From: Paenibacillus_G sp049942825
GTDB taxonomy: Bacteria > Bacillota > Bacilli > Paenibacillales > NBRC-103111
Reading direction: 5' to 3'
NCBI RefSeq assembly: GCF_049942825.1
Contig: NZ_CP187970.1
Coordinates: 5,952,001-6,016,000 of the forward strand
Length of the DNA: 64,000 nucleotides
Shown here: piece by piece, positions 61,149 through 64,000 of the stretch
How positions within the stretch are numbered: position 1 is the stretch's first letter
How the letters are laid out: each line of letters opens with the position of its first letter
Notes under the pieces: model-generated
What the model saw: the letters and a program-made list of their open reading frames with translations, nothing else
Database searches by the model: none
Told to the model about the DNA's origin: nothing
Program-made: the position numbers and the translations under genes

Positions 61149-62056
61149 TGTTCGCACAATATTTTGGCCAATACCTGCTGTCCCAGGGACACCTGACGTC
61201 CACCCAGCTCTATGAGGCGCTCACCGCCCAGAAGGACGCCAGACCGAAGCTCGGCGTGCTCGCGATCAACCAAGGATGGATGACCGGAGCTCAGGTGGAG
61301 GAAGTGCACGCGGAGCAGATGAGCCGTGACAAGCGCTTCGGGGAAATCGCCGTGGAACAGGGCTATCTGACCGAGGAACAGGTGCAGGAGCTGCTTCTCT
61401 CCCAGAAGAGCGAGCATCTGCTGCTGGGACAGACCCTGATCGACCAGGGCCTGATGACCTACGAATCGTTCTCCGAGGTCCTGTCTTCGTTCAAGGACGC
61501 CTACAGCCTCTCCGACGAGCAGTTCTCCTCCATCCTGCAGGGCAGCGTGGATGCGCTGGTGTCCGCGGTGCTGCTCAAGGACGGGTCGCCTGCGGGCGAG
61601 TGGCTCTCCGGGTATGTGTCTCTCTTCGCCAAGAACCTGATCCGCTTCGCGGATTCCGGCGTCCGGCTCGAGATGGCGATCGCCCCCCGGCCGAGCGTGT
61701 ATGACTGGGTCTTCTCCCAGCGGATCACCGCGGCGGAAGCCTCCGAAGCCGGCTATACCGCCATCGCGGGCAGCCAGGAATCGATGCTCCGGCTCGCCTC
61801 CCGCTTCGCCCAGGAGCCGATCTCCTCGCCGGACGAGCTGTTCGAGGCGGCCGCAGGCGAGCTGCTCAACCTGCACAACGGCATCTTCCTCGTGAACATG
61901 TCGGACCGCGGAACGGAGCTCAGCATGGAGCCGCAGCACACCGCCCGCTCAATCCCCGAGGACACGCTCGCCAGACTCCAGGCGATCCGGATCTACGGCA
62001 CGGATTATGAGGTCGATCTGCTCATCTCCGATTTGACCCCGCTGCTTCGCCCCTAA
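61148..62056 (+). CDS. Fusion protein: GspE/PilB N-terminal-like repeats plus CheX-like domain
   Basis: 302 residues. The N-terminal 120 residues contain two similar helical units (YFGQYLLSQGHLTSTQLYEA and RFGEIAVEQGYLTEEQVQEL, each ending with a GxxLIxQGxMT element) like the GspE/PilB N-terminal (MshEN-type) domain. The C-terminal part (about 130-300) resembles CheX/CheC phosphatases and keeps E238-x2-N241 (ELLNLHNGIF), the catalytic pair. ATG overlaps the regulator stop, so the two are coupled. It probably dephosphorylates the adjacent CheY-like protein (inference). A cyclic-di-GMP link of the N-terminal fold is possible but unproved. Confidence 0.78.
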   Translation: MFAQYFGQYLLSQGHLTSTQLYEALTAQKDARPKLGVLAINQGWMTGAQVEEVHAEQMSRDKRFGEIAVEQGYLTEEQVQELLLSQKSEHLLLGQTLIDQGLMTYESFSEVLSSFKDAYSLSDEQFSSILQGSVDALVSAVLLKDGSPAGEWLSGYVSLFAKNLIRFADSGVRLEMAIAPRPSVYDWVFSQRITAAEASEAGYTAIAGSQESMLRLASRFAQEPISSPDELFEAAAGELLNLHNGIFLVNMSDRGTELSMEPQHTARSIPEDTLARLQAIRIYGTDYEVDLLISDLTPLLRP

Positions 62057-62062
62057 AAATAA

Positions 62063-62114
62063 CAAGCCCCGCGCCTTCCGGTCAGCTCTCTCCGGCAGCG
62101 CGGGGCTTTTGCGT
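62063..62114 (+). terminator. Terminator of the regulator/CheX pair
   Basis: AAGCCCCGCGC pairs with GCGCGGGGCTT around a 23-base loop, then TTTTG. Confidence 0.85.
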
Positions 62115-62192
62115 AATTGGGAAGGGACCATTGCGAATGCGCCTTCCGGCTCCGGCAGCCGCAGAGCGGGTCTGACGGCGCTTGATCTCCCC

Positions 62193-62262
62193 GAGATTGG
62201 TTTAAGTATCGGTAGAACGTCTTCCCCTGCCGCATAGGGGGAAGCACCGAAACGACAATCTC
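62193..62262 (+). promoter_or_regulatory. Nested stem structure in the leader of the TPM gene
   Basis: Three helices nest with internal loops: GAGATTG/CAATCTC, CGGT/ACCG and CTTCCCC/GGGGAAG. The structure ends 20 bases before the start codon. It has no T-run. It could be a riboswitch-like leader, an mRNA stabiliser, or partly overlap the promoter. No known riboswitch class fits. Confidence 0.45.
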
Positions 62263-62282
62263 CCTGGAAGTGGAGGATGCTC

Positions 62283-64000
62283 ATGAAAAAGCTCATGTCC
62301 CTTACCTTATCCCTGCTCTTCCTGCTCGGTTCCCCGGTCTCGGCCGCGGAGGTGCCGCCCGTGAACGGAGCCGTACAGGATACGGCCGGCATGCTCTCAG
62401 CCGGCAGCCGGTCTTCGCTCGAACGTGCGGCCGAAGGGCGCTACTCGTTCCATGTCCTGACCGTCGTCAGCCTTCAGGGCATGCCGCCGGAGGCGTACGC
62501 CGATTCCGTCTATCGGGCGTGGAACCTGCAGCGCCGGGATGTGCTTCTCCTGCTCTCGGAGAGCGACCGCCGCATTGAGGTTCAGTTCGACAATCCCGAC
62601 CTGCAGCGCCGGATCGATGCGCTTCCCGCCGATTACGACCGGGACGGGCTGCGCGAGAGCTCCATTGACGAATGGGTCGGGGCGCACTTCCTGCCCCATG
62701 CCCGGCAGGGCGACTTTGCCGCCGGGCTGCTCGAGCTGATGCAGTCTGGCCAAAGTCTCGCCTCCCCCGGACCGGCGTCCGGGACCGGGGGCGGAGCAGG
62801 TGCTTCGGCCGGCGCAAGCCCCGACTTCGGCGGGCTCCTGCCCCTGCTTGCCGGAGGCATCGTGCTGCTGCTTGCCGGCTGGCTTGTGATGGCTCTGCTG
62901 AAGCGCCGCCGGCTCACTGCCCTGCAGGAGGAGCTCACCGGATCGGCGAAGACGCTGATCGTCGATATCAGCCGCACGCAGGAGGCGCTGACACCGATCC
63001 GCGAGCTGTATCCCGGCGAGCGGACCAGCGATGCCGCCGACCGGCTCGAAGAGGGGCTGACGGCGCTGTCGGCCGAAGTGCAGGGCCGCCTTGAGCGCCT
63101 CGGCGGCCATGCCGTTCCGCTGCTCGGCGCAGGCGCAGCCGCCCGGGATCTTGAGGCGGTGCGCGCGGAGCTCGCCGCCTTGCGCACCCGCTTCGAGGAA
63201 GCGCGCCGGGAGGTCGATCATCTCTCCGGCCTCGACCGCTCCATCTCCGAGGACATTGGAAAGCTGCAGAGCAAGGTGGCTGCAGCCGAGGCCAAGGTGG
63301 AGGAGCTCTCCGCCCGGCATGCCCTGCCGATGGACGAGCTGAAGGCGGAGCTGGCCGGCATGCGCGGTCAGCTCGAACGCTCCTCGGCGCTGCAGGTTTC
63401 GGACCTGCTCGCGGCGGAACAGGAGGTGCTGCCTCAGCAGGAGAAGCTGGCCTCCATCCGGGGCGGGCTCGACAAGCTGCCCGGCTACCTGGAGGAGCTT
63501 GAAGGGCTGCCCACCCGGATCGAAGCCGAGCGGGCCGGGATCGAACGCGAGCTGGCCGATTCCGGCCTGCGGCCTGCCGAGGCCTGGGACCCGTACGCTC
63601 CGCTCGCCGAGGCGGAGAAGGCCGGCGCCGCGATGAAGCGGGCGCTGGAGCGCGGCTCCCTGGCGGAAGCCGGCAGCGCCTCGGCCTCCGTCGCCGGCCT
63701 GCTGGAGCAGGCGCGCAGCGGGGTGGCGCGGCGGGCCGCCCTGCGGGATGCGGTGGCCGGCCGCCTGAAGCAGGTCGAAGCGGCGCTTGCGGACTATGCC
63801 GCGGCAGACCGCACGTACCCGCAGGAGCGGACAAGGGCGCAGGCCGAGTTCGCCGAGAAGCACTGGGCCCCGGCCGAGAACAGCTTCCGCTCGCTGAAGA
63901 CGGCGGCGGCGGAACTGCAGCAGGGCCTGGAGGCGGCGCGCCCGCTGGCCTCAGCGCAGACCCAGGCGTACACCGAAGCGGGCCGGCTCACGGAAGGACT
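62283..64000 (+). CDS. TPM-domain membrane protein with long coiled coil (partial at window edge)
   Basis: Open from ATG at 62283 to the window end (572 codons, no stop). It has a signal peptide (MKKLMSLTLSLLFLLGSPVSA), a TPM/YgcG-type domain (about 25-160, with ESDRRIEVQFDNP), a Gly/Ala linker, a membrane segment (about 185-205, LLPLLAGGIVLLLAGWLVMA), and then more than 350 residues of Ala/Glu/Leu-rich coiled coil facing the cytoplasm. GGAGG lies seven bases before the ATG. TPM proteins are tied to photosystem repair in plants; the bacterial role is unknown. Confidence 0.85.
   Translation, partial: MKKLMSLTLSLLFLLGSPVSAAEVPPVNGAVQDTAGMLSAGSRSSLERAAEGRYSFHVLTVVSLQGMPPEAYADSVYRAWNLQRRDVLLLLSESDRRIEVQFDNPDLQRRIDALPADYDRDGLRESSIDEWVGAHFLPHARQGDFAAGLLELMQSGQSLASPGPASGTGGGAGASAGASPDFGGLLPLLAGGIVLLLAGWLVMALLKRRRLTALQEELTGSAKTLIVDISRTQEALTPIRELYPGERTSDAADRLEEGLTALSAEVQGRLERLGGHAVPLLGAGAAARDLEAVRAELAALRTRFEEARREVDHLSGLDRSISEDIGKLQSKVAAAEAKVEELSARHALPMDELKAELAGMRGQLERSSALQVSDLLAAEQEVLPQQEKLASIRGGLDKLPGYLEELEGLPTRIEAERAGIERELADSGLRPAEAWDPYAPLAEAEKAGAAMKRALERGSLAEAGSASASVAGLLEQARSGVARRAALRDAVAGRLKQVEAALADYAAADRTYPQERTRAQAEFAEKHWAPAENSFRSLKTAAAELQQGLEAARPLASAQTQAYTEAGRLTEG

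Noticed and set aside
62397..63863. 488-codon minus-strand frame at the right end
   Set aside because: Antisense of the TPM/coiled-coil gene, which has a signal peptide, ribosome site and recognisable domain; the minus frame has none.

Overview
The window is about 64 kb of a GC-rich, endospore-forming, naturally competent Firmicute. Gene content and order point to a Paenibacillus-like bacterium (inference). Evidence: the sporulation and germination genes gpr, spoIIP, spoVAC-AD-AE and cotJA-JB-JC; the late competence genes comEA, comEB, comEC and comER; a CIRCE-controlled hrcA-grpE-dnaK-dnaJ operon; a T-box leader on leuS; and AGGAGG-type ribosome binding sites throughout. Nearly all genes read on the minus strand. 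The plus-strand exceptions are rpsT, comER, a few very short genes, and a chemotaxis-like/TPM block at the right end.

Read in the direction of transcription (high to low coordinates), the core matches the Bacillus subtilis block yqeG-yqeH-aroE-yhbY-nadD-yqeK-rsfS-yqeM-comER/comEA-comEB-comEC-holA-rpsT-gpr-spoIIP-yqxA-lepA-hemW-hrcA-grpE-dnaK-dnaJ-prmA-rsmE-mtaB. Several insertions interrupt it: cvfB between yqeM and rsfS; T-box-controlled leuS before comER; an ECF sigma/anti-sigma pair, an EamA transporter and a nitrite assimilation set (nirB, nirD, FocA/NirC channel) between comEC and holA; a GNAT acetyltransferase between hemW and hrcA; two small genes (one YfhD-like) between dnaJ and prmA; and an M50 protease between prmA and rsmE.

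The most striking insertion is a complete archaeal-type (Group III) chaperonin between hrcA and grpE. It overlaps hrcA by ATGA, so it lies inside the HrcA/CIRCE heat-shock operon with the DnaK machine.

Layout by coordinate: 0.2-6.3 kb RNA modification, Nudix and M50 genes; 6.4-14.6 kb heat-shock operon plus insertions; 14.6-22.8 kb hemW, lepA, sporulation genes, rpsT and holA; 23-30.3 kb ECF sigma system, EamA and nitrite assimilation; 30.9-36 kb competence; 36.0-36.8 kb a repeat-rich, gene-free stretch; 36.8-46.4 kb leuS and the yqe cluster; 46.8-47.9 kb cotJ; 48-52.5 kb a MoxR/DUF58/transglutaminase operon; 52.9-55.7 kb spoVA plus DUF421; 55.9-57.7 kb small proteins, a candidate structured RNA and an L,D-transpeptidase; 57.8-60.5 kb PlsC, alpha/beta hydrolase and Crp/Fnr genes; 60.7-64 kb a response regulator, a CheX-like protein and a TPM-domain membrane protein cut by the window edge.

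The best leads beyond ordinary annotation are the Group III chaperonin, a ~200-nt candidate non-coding RNA with its own -10 box and terminator (56.84-57.06 kb), a ~239-bp imperfect palindrome with palindromic repeats downstream of comER, a three-copy 45-bp repeat that includes the rsfS ribosome binding site, a GlnR/TnrA-type site upstream of nirB, and hairpins at the starts of the L,D-transpeptidase and TPM genes.
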